A stretch of DNA of 64,000 nt from JBCCMQ01 sp039026235 (GCA_039026235.1 JBCCMQ010000011.1:62001-126000), one strand, 5' to 3'. Shown: positions 24,654 to 33,284, counted from the stretch's first letter. The notes: generated by a model not told the origin, from the sequence alone. Translations and numbers: made by a program.

Positions 24654-25955
24654 ATGGCCCGGAACGGATATTTCGCAAACCTCTTATCCACGGTTTTCGA
24701 CCAACGGCGGATCGGGCGTGTGCACGACGACACGCGTTCAATCATCGAACAGTCCCGGGACCTGATCGCGGCGACTGGTGAGACCGCAATCTTGCGCACT
24801 GCGGCATCGGTTCTTTCCACTTACGGCAAGCTGACCACTGAGGAAAAGAATCGTTTCTTCCGGTTCCTGGTCGATGAGTTGGACATCGACGCGGCGCAGG
24901 TGGCCGAGGCGGCACTGCGATACGGGTCAGAGCCCACCTCAGAGCGGCTGAGTGCATTGTTTAAAGCAACTGAACCATCAAGGCAGACGCTGTTCAGAAA
25001 TCTCAATCATGCCGATGGCGCCACGGCACAATTGGTCGCCCTGCGCCAGGACCTTTTGGCAGAAGGCCGCAATAACGCCGACTACGCCAAAATCGATCTG
25101 GACCTGGTTCACCTCTTCACCTCTTGGTTCAATCGCGGCTTTCTGGTTCTGCGGCCGATCGACTGGTACACGCCGGCAGAGATACTGGAAAAGATCATTG
25201 CCTACGAAGCCGTACACCAGATCAACGACTGGGATGATCTCAGGCGGCGCCTCAAACCGGACGACCGTCGCTGCTACGCCTACTTTCATCCGCGCATGCC
25301 GGATGACCCGCTGATTTTTGTCGAGATCGCCTTGTCCCGGGGCATCCCGGAATCGATCCAGTCCGTTCTCTCGGAAGATCGCGAACCGATTGCCGCCGAG
25401 GCGATGGATACGGCGGTGTTCTATTCGATCTCAAACTGCCAGCCGGGCCTGTATGGCATCTCGTTCGGCGAGTTTCTGATCAAGCACGTTGTCGCTGATT
25501 TGTCAGACGAACTTCCACAGCTGAAAGAATTCGTGACGCTTTCACCCATACCCGGGCTGCGTCAGTGGGTTGAGACGGCCGACGGCATCGATCCCGAATT
25601 GATCGCAGCGCTCAGCGACACGGGAATAGAGGAAAATGGCGAAGTTCTAAGGTCATTAGCGGCGCACTATTTGGCCGATGTTAAGCGCGGCGATGGTCTT
25701 CCACGCGACCCGGTCGCGCGTTTTCATCTGTCCAATGGTGCCGAAATTCACAACCTTCTCGCGTCCGCCGATCTGTCAGACAATGGCGTGCGGCAATCCT
25801 TCGGCGCCATGGTCAACTATCGCTACGATGTTCAAAAGCTTGAAGAAAACAGCGAAGCATTCGCTACCGAGAACGCGATTTCCGTGTCCCGTCCGGTACA
25901 AGCCTTGCGGCGCGGGGCAACTTCGCATCTGGGATGGGAAGGGGCGGCCGCCTAA
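24654..25955 (+). CDS. Malonyl-CoA decarboxylase
   Basis: Converts malonyl-CoA to acetyl-CoA and CO2. The 433-residue protein has the helical N-terminal domain (YGKLTTEEKNRFFRFLVDEL) and the acetyltransferase-like catalytic domain. The conserved Ser lies in TLSPIPGLRQW (about residue 297) and the conserved His in RFHLSNGAEIHN (about 357); ISFGEFLIKHVV and MVNYRYDV are further signatures. It is preceded by the YciI gene and followed by the convergent GntR gene. No malonyl-CoA synthetase (matB) is nearby, so the malonyl-CoA source is either the adjacent catabolic operon or elsewhere in the genome. Confidence 0.95.
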   Translation: MARNGYFANLLSTVFDQRRIGRVHDDTRSIIEQSRDLIAATGETAILRTAASVLSTYGKLTTEEKNRFFRFLVDELDIDAAQVAEAALRYGSEPTSERLSALFKATEPSRQTLFRNLNHADGATAQLVALRQDLLAEGRNNADYAKIDLDLVHLFTSWFNRGFLVLRPIDWYTPAEILEKIIAYEAVHQINDWDDLRRRLKPDDRRCYAYFHPRMPDDPLIFVEIALSRGIPESIQSVLSEDREPIAAEAMDTAVFYSISNCQPGLYGISFGEFLIKHVVADLSDELPQLKEFVTLSPIPGLRQWVETADGIDPELIAALSDTGIEENGEVLRSLAAHYLADVKRGDGLPRDPVARFHLSNGAEIHNLLASADLSDNGVRQSFGAMVNYRYDVQKLEENSEAFATENAISVSRPVQALRRGATSHLGWEGAAA

Positions 25956-25980
25956 ACGAACCAGGGTCTTCAGTCGTGGC

Positions 25981-26685
25981 TCAGGCGGTGCTCGCCGACA
26001 GCTGGTGTTCCTCCAGCCGCTCAACCAGAAACTGCCCCGTCCGGCGGTAGTGCTGTATCAGACAGACTGAGGCAAGCTCTGCGTCGCGGTCCATCGCGGC
26101 ACCCAGAATATCGGCATGTTCCTTGCTGACATCGCGCGCCTGATAGGCCTCGGACCTTCCAGCAAGATGACGGTAGCGGATGTTCAGATCGTACAGGCGG
26201 TCGCAGAATTTCTGCAGAATCGGTGAATGGCAAGCTGACAGCAGCGCCATGTGAAAGGCTTTGTGCTGACGCTCGAACTCAGACACTTGGCTTCGGGCAG
26301 TGCGTGTCATCCTGTGATGCGCAAGCACAAGGGTTTCTTCCCAGTCCTTGTTCGCATTCTGGATACTTTCGCGCAGGGCCATGTCTTCAAGTGCACAGCG
26401 CAGTTTCAGTATCTCACGAAACTGGGTTGCACTGATCTCGGCGACGCGAAAACCGCGCTGATCGATCCGCTCGACCAATTGGTCCGATGTCAGCAGGCTC
26501 AGCGCCTCGCGGATGGGCGACGCGCCGGTGTCCAGCATCTCTTTGAGGGTATCGACCTTAAGTTTGGCCCCGGGCAGCATTTTGCCTGTCAGTATGAGAT
26601 CGCGAAGATCCTCGTACACACGTCGTGTTGTGGAAACGCTCTGACCGGAAGCGGTCGGGGGCGAAAATTGCATCGAGGCCGCCAT
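25981..26685 (-). CDS. GntR/FadR-type regulator (FCD domain)
   Basis: 234-residue regulator: N-terminal winged helix with RRVYEDLRDLILTGKMLPG and TGASPIREALSLLTSDQLVE (about residues 20-80), then an all-helical FCD ligand domain with metal-binding-type residues in RQHKAFHMALLSACHSPIL. Such regulators usually respond to a small organic acid. It lies between the YciI-MCD genes and the second TRAP operon and is the only regulator in 18242-32193, so it is the best candidate for both. The start ATG is almost at its predicted transcription start; an ATG four codons in is an alternative. Confidence 0.87.
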   Translation of the reverse strand: MAASMQFSPPTASGQSVSTTRRVYEDLRDLILTGKMLPGAKLKVDTLKEMLDTGASPIREALSLLTSDQLVERIDQRGFRVAEISATQFREILKLRCALEDMALRESIQNANKDWEETLVLAHHRMTRTARSQVSEFERQHKAFHMALLSACHSPILQKFCDRLYDLNIRYRHLAGRSEAYQARDVSKEHADILGAAMDRDAELASVCLIQHYRRTGQFLVERLEEHQLSASTA

Positions 26686-26691
26686 AGTCTT

Positions 26692-26720
26692 TATTTATCG
26701 ATGTTTTGTGAAAAGTCCAA
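26692..26720 (-). promoter_or_regulatory. Candidate promoter of the GntR gene (nearly leaderless)
   Basis: On the minus strand TTGGAC (26720-26715), a 17-base spacer and TAAATA (26697-26692). The start point would fall at or just before the GntR ATG (26685), giving a leaderless or very short leader; no ribosome binding site is visible there. ATCGAT (26697-26702) lies at the spacer/-10 border, as in the promoter at 24205-24233. Confidence 0.45.
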
Positions 26721-26800
26721 CAATAATCGCCGGAAAGAGCTTGCTTAGCGGTAGTGAACCCGATTTTTCCATGCTCAGACTGTTTTTTACGACATGAAGC

Positions 26801-26845
26801 AAAAAAATCGACAAATTGTCTTACACGCACTACAACATCCTTAAT
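26801..26845 (+). promoter_or_regulatory. Candidate promoter and operator of the second TRAP operon
   Basis: AAAAAAATCGA (26801-26811) is identical to the complement of 24218-24228. It runs into GACAAATTGTC (26810-26820), a perfect palindrome around one central base. TTGTCT (26816-26821) and CTTAAT (26840-26845), 18 bases apart, form a moderate promoter whose -35 is covered by the palindrome. The GntR protein encoded next door is the likely ligand of this site (inference). Confidence 0.45.
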
Positions 26846-26889
26846 GAACAAGGCTTGCGCAAAGCCTTGGCGACCAGGGAGGAAAACAA

Positions 26890-27918
26890 ATGAAGCTATG
26901 GCACGCACTTTGGGTAGCGGCGCTGGGACTTGTCATGACGGTCTCATCGGCATCCGCCCAGACCCGTATGTTGGTCAATTGTTTTTGGCCGCCGCAGCAC
27001 TTCATGTGCCAAGAAATTCTTCCGACTTGGATCGGCTGGGTGGAAGAAGCCACCGAAGGCAGGGTGCAGGCGATCATTCCGCCCAAATCGCTGGCCGCAC
27101 CGCCCGAACAGTGGGACAGTTTGGAAAAGGGCATCATGGATGTCTCGGCTCAGTTTAACGGCTTTATCCAGAACCGGGTCCAGGGTCCGCTGGTCGCCAT
27201 GAATCTGTTCACTGGTATTCAGGATGCGCCCGCGATGAGCCAGGCGCTGTGGGAAACGCACGAGCAGTTCTTCCCGGATGAATATGAAGGCATCAAGGTT
27301 CTGTCCATGTGGGTCATTACGCCGGGCGAGGTCTGGAGCCAGACCGATGATCCAATCCTGTCGGTCGACGATCTGGCCAACCGCAAGATCTGGGCACTGC
27401 CCGGACCTCCAGCCAACCTGCTTAAGGGTCTGGGGTCGGGCGTGGTTGCCGGACCTGCAGTGCAGGCCAACGAGGTGATTTCGCGCGGGGTTGTCGACGG
27501 CTACATCGCGCTCAGCGTCAACAGCGCCGATACATTCCAGCTTTTGCCGTACTCAAAGTCGCGCACGCGCTTCCAGCGCGGTCTTTACACCACGTCCTTC
27601 TCGCTTCTGATGGCCGAAGACAAATGGGGCGAGTTGTCAGAGGCAGACCAAGAGGCAATCATGTCGGTGTCCGGGCCCGCCTTCGGCCGTATGGCGTCAC
27701 AGTTCTGGGTGGATCGGGACATCGCAAGCGAAAGCAAGTTGGCGGAGTTCGACGTCGAGACCTTCGATGCGCCAGAGGAATTCGAACAGGCCCTGGTGGA
27801 CGCATCGGAAGGCATTACCAAGGCATGGATCGAAAAGGCTTCGGCCAAAGGTATTGATGCTGCCGCTGCGCTTGAGTTCTACCAGAACCGCACGGCGGAA
27901 ATCGCCGCAGGCAACTGA
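26890..27918 (+). CDS. dctP: TRAP transporter solute-binding protein (system 2)
   Basis: 342-residue periplasmic receptor. The signal peptide MKLWHALWVAALGLVMTVS ends near SSASAQ. DctP-type features: TEGRVQAIIPPKSLAAPPEQWD, DDLANRKIWALPGPPANLL and NEVISRGVVDGYIALSVNSAD. GGGAGG precedes the ATG. Only 14 bases separate it from dctQ. The sequence is clearly unlike the receptor of system 1, so the two transporters take different substrates. The genes downstream (GST and an alkaline-phosphatase-superfamily hydrolase) suggest a substrate that needs thiol chemistry or ester hydrolysis. Confidence 0.9.
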   Translation: MKLWHALWVAALGLVMTVSSASAQTRMLVNCFWPPQHFMCQEILPTWIGWVEEATEGRVQAIIPPKSLAAPPEQWDSLEKGIMDVSAQFNGFIQNRVQGPLVAMNLFTGIQDAPAMSQALWETHEQFFPDEYEGIKVLSMWVITPGEVWSQTDDPILSVDDLANRKIWALPGPPANLLKGLGSGVVAGPAVQANEVISRGVVDGYIALSVNSADTFQLLPYSKSRTRFQRGLYTTSFSLLMAEDKWGELSEADQEAIMSVSGPAFGRMASQFWVDRDIASESKLAEFDVETFDAPEEFEQALVDASEGITKAWIEKASAKGIDAAAALEFYQNRTAEIAAGN

Positions 27919-27932
27919 GAGAAAACACGTCG

Positions 27933-28442
27933 ATGAAGGCATTTGCGGCCGCTGCGCTGCCTCGCATTCTTAGCGTGCTCGAGTGGGTATCGGCGATCTT
28001 GCTCTTCACAATGATGATGCTGACCTTCATCGACGTGGTCGGCCGCTATGTGTTCACCGCCCCGGTTTTCGGGGCGGCCGAAATGATCCAGTTTCTGCTA
28101 GCAATCACCATCTTTGCCGGTCTGAGCCTTGTGAACGCCCACGACGACCACATCGTGGTCGAGCTGTTTGAGCCCCAGATCAAGCGTGCAATGGGCCCGG
28201 CGCACCGGTACATCGTGCAGGGGTTTTCGGTCTTCGCGATGGCCTTCATCACCTGGGAGCTGACCGAGTTCGCGATCGAGGCGCATCAACTGGGCAAGAT
28301 AACCATCGTGCTTGAATGGCCGCTGGTAATCGTTGCGGGCTCGGTGGCTGTCCTGTCGGCTGTCAGCCTGATTGCCCAGATCTTGGGGCTTTTCCTGCGA
28401 GAGCCCGACCACGAAGCCACTGACCACGCGAGCCCGCTGTGA
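27933..28442 (+). CDS. dctQ: TRAP transporter small permease (system 2)
   Basis: 169 residues with four predicted membrane segments and the family stretch FIDVVGRYVFTAPVFGAAEM. GAGAG lies ahead of the ATG. The last bases overlap the GTG start of dctM (GTGA). Partner of the receptor upstream and the large permease downstream. Confidence 0.9.
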   Translation: MKAFAAAALPRILSVLEWVSAILLFTMMMLTFIDVVGRYVFTAPVFGAAEMIQFLLAITIFAGLSLVNAHDDHIVVELFEPQIKRAMGPAHRYIVQGFSVFAMAFITWELTEFAIEAHQLGKITIVLEWPLVIVAGSVAVLSAVSLIAQILGLFLREPDHEATDHASPL

Positions 28443-29734
28443 CCACTGCACTCATCGGCTTTGCAGTTCTCATCGCCCTTTGCTTCTTTGGCCTGCGCGT
28501 CGGCTTTGCAACGCTTATCGTCGGCGTCGTTGGCTTCGCGCTGCAGCGTGGACCGGAAGCGGCCTTTGCCATGGCTGGCCAGCAGATCATGGAAGACGCG
28601 ATGAACTATAATCTCAGCGTCATACCTCTGTTCATACTGATGGGAGTTTTCATTTATCGCGCAGACGTCAGCCGCGATCTCTACGACGCCGCCTATTCGG
28701 GTCTGGGCCGTTTCCGTGGCGGTCTGGCCCTGTCGACGGTGGTGGCGTGCGCCGGGTTCTCGGCCGTGTGCGGCTCGTCTCTGGCCACGGCGGCCACCAT
28801 GTCGAAAGTCGCGATGCCGCCCATGAAGCGCTACGCCTATTCCGACAGTCTGGCGACGGGCACGATCGCGTCCGGCGGAACGCTGGGCATCATGATCCCC
28901 CCGTCCGTGCCGCTGGTGATTTACGGCATCGTGGCAGAAGTCGATATAGGACTGCTTTTCATGGCAGGCATCCTGCCGGGTCTCATGCTGGTCGGTCTGT
29001 TCATGGGCGCGGTTGCCGTCACGGTGCGCATCGACCCCGATGCAGGTCCCGCGGGCGACCCCCTGCCCGACGAAGACCGCCGCCGCGCGCTGAGGGTTGT
29101 CTGGCCGGTAATCGGACTTTTCGTGGTCGTCCTGGGCGGAATCTACGGCTCGATTTTCACGCCGACGGAAGCATCGGGTATCGGCGCATTCGGCGCGGCT
29201 GTGATCGCGTATTGGCGCGGACATCTGCGGCGTCTGAGCGAATGGAAAGATGCGCTGGTCGAGGCCTGCAAGACCACCGCAAGCCTGTTCATCGTGATAT
29301 TCGGCGCACTGGTATTCGCCCAGTTCATCAATTTGTCCGGCATGCCCTACGACATTGTTTTCATGGTCTCGGACATGAATTTGACACCCTATCAGTTGGT
29401 AATAGCAATCGCGTTCATCGCGGTGTTGATGGGCATGATCTTTGAATCGATCGGCATTCTGCTGCTGCTGGTTCCGGTGTTTTTGCCGACGCTTTATCAG
29501 TCAGGCGTCGACATGATCTGGTTCGGCATCGTCGTCGTAGTGGTCACCGAACTGGGGTTGATAACGCCGCCCATCGGTATGAACGTGTTCGTGGTGAAAT
29601 CGGTGATCCCTCAGGTCTTGCTTGGAAAGATCTTTCGCGGGGTGATCCCGTTCATTTTTGCAATTCTGGTGGCACTTTTGATGGTGTTCCTGGTGCCGGG
29701 TCTGGCGACCTGGCTGCCGTCCATTCTGAGATAG
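28439..29734 (+). CDS. dctM: TRAP transporter large permease (system 2)
   Basis: 431 residues, about 12 membrane segments, start codon GTG overlapping the dctQ stop. DctM signatures: GTIASGGTLGIMIPPSVPLV, GIYGSIFTPTEASGIGAFGA and GLITPPIGMNVFVVKSVI. It completes the second TRAP system and is followed after 15 bases by the GST gene on the same strand, so all five genes from 26890 to 32193 are probably one message. Confidence 0.92.
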   Translation: MTTALIGFAVLIALCFFGLRVGFATLIVGVVGFALQRGPEAAFAMAGQQIMEDAMNYNLSVIPLFILMGVFIYRADVSRDLYDAAYSGLGRFRGGLALSTVVACAGFSAVCGSSLATAATMSKVAMPPMKRYAYSDSLATGTIASGGTLGIMIPPSVPLVIYGIVAEVDIGLLFMAGILPGLMLVGLFMGAVAVTVRIDPDAGPAGDPLPDEDRRRALRVVWPVIGLFVVVLGGIYGSIFTPTEASGIGAFGAAVIAYWRGHLRRLSEWKDALVEACKTTASLFIVIFGALVFAQFINLSGMPYDIVFMVSDMNLTPYQLVIAIAFIAVLMGMIFESIGILLLLVPVFLPTLYQSGVDMIWFGIVVVVVTELGLITPPIGMNVFVVKSVIPQVLLGKIFRGVIPFIFAILVALLMVFLVPGLATWLPSILR

Positions 29735-29749
29735 AAAGCAAGGTTTGCC

Positions 29750-30544
29750 ATGCTCGCACTTTACCACGGCGCCAACTCGGTCTGTTCGATCAAGGTCCGC
29801 ATCGTTCTGGAAGAAAAGGGACTGGACTGGGAAAGCCGCCATATCGACCTTCCGAAAGGCGAGCAGTTCAGCGAGGCATACAAACAGGTCAATCCGCGCT
29901 CTATCGTGCCCGTCCTTGATCACGACGGGCGGCTTGTCCACGAATCGAGCGTCATCAGCGAATACGTCGATGGCCTGGGCGATGGACCACCGTTACAGCC
30001 GTCAGATCCTTTCCTTCAGGCCAAGTCGCGGACTTGGGGCATCTACACGCTGGAGTATCATGACAGCGTGAACACGCTGACATTCGCCAGCTACCAACGC
30101 CAGATGCTTCTCAAAAAGCCCGCCGAGGAACTGGCCGCACGCTGGGCCAGCATGCCCAACCGTATCCGAGCCCGTAAAATGAAAGATCTGGTCGAACGCG
30201 GCGCCGTCAGTGACTATGTTCCGGTCGCGCTTGAAAGCCTCCAAAGAATGTGTGCCGCCGTCGAAGCGGATCTTTCCGAGACACCCTGGCTTTTGGGCCA
30301 AGACTTTAGCTTGGCCGATGCGCTGCTGGCGGCTTACTTCTACCGCGTCGAATGCATAGGCCTTTCCGCATTGTGGGAGACGCGGTTTCCCCGAACGACC
30401 CAATGGTGGGGACACCTGCGCGAACGCCCTGCGTTCAGGCAGGCGACCGATCCCTGGCTTGACGCTGCGGCGCGCGCGAAAATCGCCGATGCCGGACAAC
30501 AGGCGTTTTTGTCCACTGACCGGTTTGCAGCGTATCTGAGCTAG
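29750..30544 (+). CDS. Glutathione S-transferase family protein
   Basis: 264 residues: N-terminal thioredoxin-fold domain (LYHGANSVCSIKVRIVLEEK, then NPRSIVPVLDHDG with the cis-Pro and ESSVISEYVDG) and a helical C-terminal domain with LLGQDFSLADALLAAYFYR. The SVCS motif near residue 11 gives Ser/Cys candidates for thiol activation, as in beta-etherases, dehalogenating or isomerizing GSTs. Being in a TRAP operon next to a hydrolase points to a catabolic, substrate-processing GST rather than general detoxification. AAGG precedes the ATG. The specific reaction is unknown. Confidence 0.88.
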   Translation: MLALYHGANSVCSIKVRIVLEEKGLDWESRHIDLPKGEQFSEAYKQVNPRSIVPVLDHDGRLVHESSVISEYVDGLGDGPPLQPSDPFLQAKSRTWGIYTLEYHDSVNTLTFASYQRQMLLKKPAEELAARWASMPNRIRARKMKDLVERGAVSDYVPVALESLQRMCAAVEADLSETPWLLGQDFSLADALLAAYFYRVECIGLSALWETRFPRTTQWWGHLRERPAFRQATDPWLDAAARAKIADAGQQAFLSTDRFAAYLS

Positions 30545-30570
30545 GGACAGCCGGACGAACGGGGGCGGCG

Positions 30571-32193
30571 ATGAACGTGCTTTGGATCATGGTGGACCAG
30601 ATGCGCTGGGATTACCTCAGCTGCTATGGCGCCAAACACATCGAGACACCGAACCTGGACGCCCTTGCCGCCCGGGGCATGCGTTTTAATCGGGCCTACG
30701 TGCAATCTCCGATCTGCGGGCCCAGTCGCATGAGCTTTTACACCGGGCGCTACGTGCGCAGCCACGGCGCCACCTGGAACGGATTTCCGCTGAGCGTCGG
30801 CCAGCCGACCCTGGGCGATCATCTTCGCGGCGCCGGCGCGGACTGTGTGCTGGTGGGCAAGACCCATATGATCCCGGATCAGGCCGGAATGGCCCGCCTT
30901 GGGATCGATCCGCAAAGCCCTGCGGGCCAACGCCACAGCGAATGCGGCTTTGACGTCTTCGTGCGCGACGACGGCACGCATCATACGGATTACCCTGGCC
31001 GGAACGCGAAACCCCTGGACTACGATGGCTATCTCAGATCGCACGGTTTTGACGGCGAAAACCCGTGGGAGGAATGGGCAAACTCGGCCGAAGGCCCGGA
31101 TGGGACCTTGCTGACCGGGTGGCTTTTGAAGAATGCCCATCTTCCAGCGCGTGTGCCGGAAGAGCACTCTGAGACGGCCTATCTGACCACGCGCGCGATC
31201 GAATTCATGGAGGGTGCCGGCGATAAGCCATGGCTTTGCCATCTGAGTTATATCAAGCCGCACTGGCCCTATATCGCGCCCGCCCCTTACAACGATATGT
31301 ACTCTGCGGCTGATCTTCCGCCGGTCGTGCGTTCCAACGCTGAACGGGACAGTGATCATCCGCTGATGCGTGCGTGGCGGGATACACGCATTTGTCAGAG
31401 CTTTTCCCGGGACGGCGTGCGGGACCGTGTCGGACCAGTTTACATGGGGCTGATCAAACAGCTGGACGACCAGATGGGTCGGCTGTTTTCCTACCTCGAA
31501 CACGCGGGGCGGATGCAGGACACGATGGTCGTTTTCTGCTCGGACCATGGCGACAACATGGGCGACCATTGGCTTGGCGAGAAGGACCTTTTCTATGATT
31601 GCTCCGCCCGCATTCCACTGATCATCTACGACCCGCGCCCCGAGGCGGATGTGACCCGTGGCACAGCCACAGAGGCGCTTGTGGAAGGCATCGACCTGCC
31701 GGCCACTTTCATGGACTTCATGGGCGCGGCAGAGCAGCCTCATATCGTCGAAGGGCGCAGTTTGACCCCGCTGCTAAGTGGCAAATCAACGCCGTGGCGG
31801 CGTTACGCTTTCTCGGAATACGACTATGCAACACGCGATGCGCGCCGCGTCGTGGGTGTGCCTCAGGAAGACGCACGCCTGACCATGGTTTTTGACGGCC
31901 GCTGGAAATACATCCACGTCGAAGGCTTTGCGCCGCTTCTTTTCGATCTGGAGACAGATCCTGACGAATTGGTTGACCGTGCATCAGACCACGAGTGCGC
32001 GGGCGAGATCAGCCGGCTTGCCGACGCCCATTTCGCGTGGACCCGTGCCCACCACAGCCGCATCACGCGCGCGCCCGAAGAGATCGAGCGGATGACGGAC
32101 GCAAAAGAACCGCCGGGCATACTGATTGCCTATTGGGACGCCGCAGAGCTTGAGGCCGATGGTCTTATCCTGCCAACGACTGCGGCGGGCTGA
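30571..32193 (+). CDS. Sulfatase / phosphonate monoester hydrolase family enzyme
   Basis: 540-residue alkaline-phosphatase-superfamily hydrolase with a formylglycine-type active site: Cys49 in PICGPSRMSFYTGR matches the C-x-P-S-R signature that is converted to formylglycine. Metal ligands are seen in MVDQMRWD (Asp9) and CSDHGDNMGDH (about residue 323). No signal peptide is present, so it is cytoplasmic, like the rhizobial phosphonate monoester hydrolases that also cleave sulfate and phosphate diesters. Those are close in size and share the CGP-type motif. It ends the five-gene TRAP operon. A choice between sulfate ester and phosphonate/phosphodiester substrates cannot be made by eye. Confidence 0.87.
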   Translation: MNVLWIMVDQMRWDYLSCYGAKHIETPNLDALAARGMRFNRAYVQSPICGPSRMSFYTGRYVRSHGATWNGFPLSVGQPTLGDHLRGAGADCVLVGKTHMIPDQAGMARLGIDPQSPAGQRHSECGFDVFVRDDGTHHTDYPGRNAKPLDYDGYLRSHGFDGENPWEEWANSAEGPDGTLLTGWLLKNAHLPARVPEEHSETAYLTTRAIEFMEGAGDKPWLCHLSYIKPHWPYIAPAPYNDMYSAADLPPVVRSNAERDSDHPLMRAWRDTRICQSFSRDGVRDRVGPVYMGLIKQLDDQMGRLFSYLEHAGRMQDTMVVFCSDHGDNMGDHWLGEKDLFYDCSARIPLIIYDPRPEADVTRGTATEALVEGIDLPATFMDFMGAAEQPHIVEGRSLTPLLSGKSTPWRRYAFSEYDYATRDARRVVGVPQEDARLTMVFDGRWKYIHVEGFAPLLFDLETDPDELVDRASDHECAGEISRLADAHFAWTRAHHSRITRAPEEIERMTDAKEPPGILIAYWDAAELEADGLILPTTAAG

Positions 32194-32205
32194 ACGGGAA
32201 CGGTC

Positions 32206-33114
32206 CTAACTCAGGTGCTCGCCAAAGAAGGCCAGCGTCCGGTCCCAGGCGAGCATCGCCGCCTCTTCATCGTAGCGCGGTGTCGTATCATTGTGAAAAC
32301 CGTGGTTCACGTCCGGGTAGAAATGCACGCTGAATTCCTTTTGGTTTGCGCGCAGAGCGTCGGAATAGGCCTGCCAACCCGCATTTATCCGGTCATCCAA
32401 CCCGGCGTAATGGATCATCAAAGGTGCCGCGATCGATGGGACGTCTTCCGCTGCCGGTTGGCGACCGTAGAAGGGTACCGATGCCGCCAGTTCCGGATAT
32501 GTGACGGCCAATGCGTTGCAGACACCGCCGCCATAGCAGAAGCCGACCGCACCGACCTTACCGGTGGAACCTGAATGATCGCGCAGAAATTCAAAGGCCG
32601 CAAAGAAGTCTTCCATTAGCTTGACGCGGTCGAGCTCGCGCTGCATTTCGCGCCCTTCTTCGTCGGTTCCAGGATAGCCACCCAGGGGCGTCAGACCATC
32701 CGGTCCAAACGCCAGATACCCGGCCTTGGCGGCGCGGCGCACCACATCTTCGATGTAGGGGTTCAGGCCACGGTTCTCGTGGACCACCAAGACCGCCGGC
32801 AATGTACCGGACGCGCCGGCGGGTTTTGCCATCAGTCCACGTATCGTTCCGTGGCCTTCGGCGCTTTCGTACTCTGCGACGGATGTCTCGATCGCCGGAT
32901 CGTCCGGGTCCACCTGCTGCGCCCAAGCGTAGTTAGGCTGCAACTGTTCCAGGATCATCGCGCCGGTCACGCCGGCGGCCGCATAGCGCCCTGCCTGGCT
33001 GATAAATTCACGCTTTGAGATCTTACCGTGCACGTAGCCATCAAAGATCTCAAGGATACGTTGATCAAAATCGCTGGCTTTCTTGCGCGTGGGAATTTGG
33101 GGGGACTTGTTCAT
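32206..33114 (-). CDS. Dienelactone hydrolase family protein
   Basis: 302 residues of alpha/beta-hydrolase fold with the dienelactone hydrolase triad: Cys in VGAVGFCYGGGVCNALA, Asp in YAGLDDRINAGW and His in PDVNHGFHNDTTPRYDE. The N-terminal 70 residues carry a KREFISQAGRYAAAGVTGAM segment that looks like a degenerate Tat or membrane-anchoring signal, suggesting an exported form. AAGGAAGG precedes the ATG at 33114; a longer start (33189) is rejected. It converges with the sulfatase gene 12 bases away. It might act on a lactone or ester from the neighbouring ring-cleavage genes, but it is not in their operon. Confidence 0.88.
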   Translation of the reverse strand: MNKSPQIPTRKKASDFDQRILEIFDGYVHGKISKREFISQAGRYAAAGVTGAMILEQLQPNYAWAQQVDPDDPAIETSVAEYESAEGHGTIRGLMAKPAGASGTLPAVLVVHENRGLNPYIEDVVRRAAKAGYLAFGPDGLTPLGGYPGTDEEGREMQRELDRVKLMEDFFAAFEFLRDHSGSTGKVGAVGFCYGGGVCNALAVTYPELAASVPFYGRQPAAEDVPSIAAPLMIHYAGLDDRINAGWQAYSDALRANQKEFSVHFYPDVNHGFHNDTTPRYDEEAAMLAWDRTLAFFGEHLS

Positions 33115-33284
33115 GGCAATTGCCTTCCTTGTGCTGGAGCCGGTCCGCAACGGAAGCATGCCAGATTTCAGCCGATTCGGGGCAATCAAGCGTGGCGCAA
33201 GCGCGCGCGCACACGTCGCTGCCTGATCGGCGCTATGATCTCAAGACGCCTGCCTTGTGCCATAGCAGCGATGGAATACCCGCT

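Noticed and set aside
30541..31743. Minus-strand open frame of 400 codons
   Set aside because: Antisense to the sulfatase/phosphonate hydrolase gene, which has the CGPSR and DHGD motifs.
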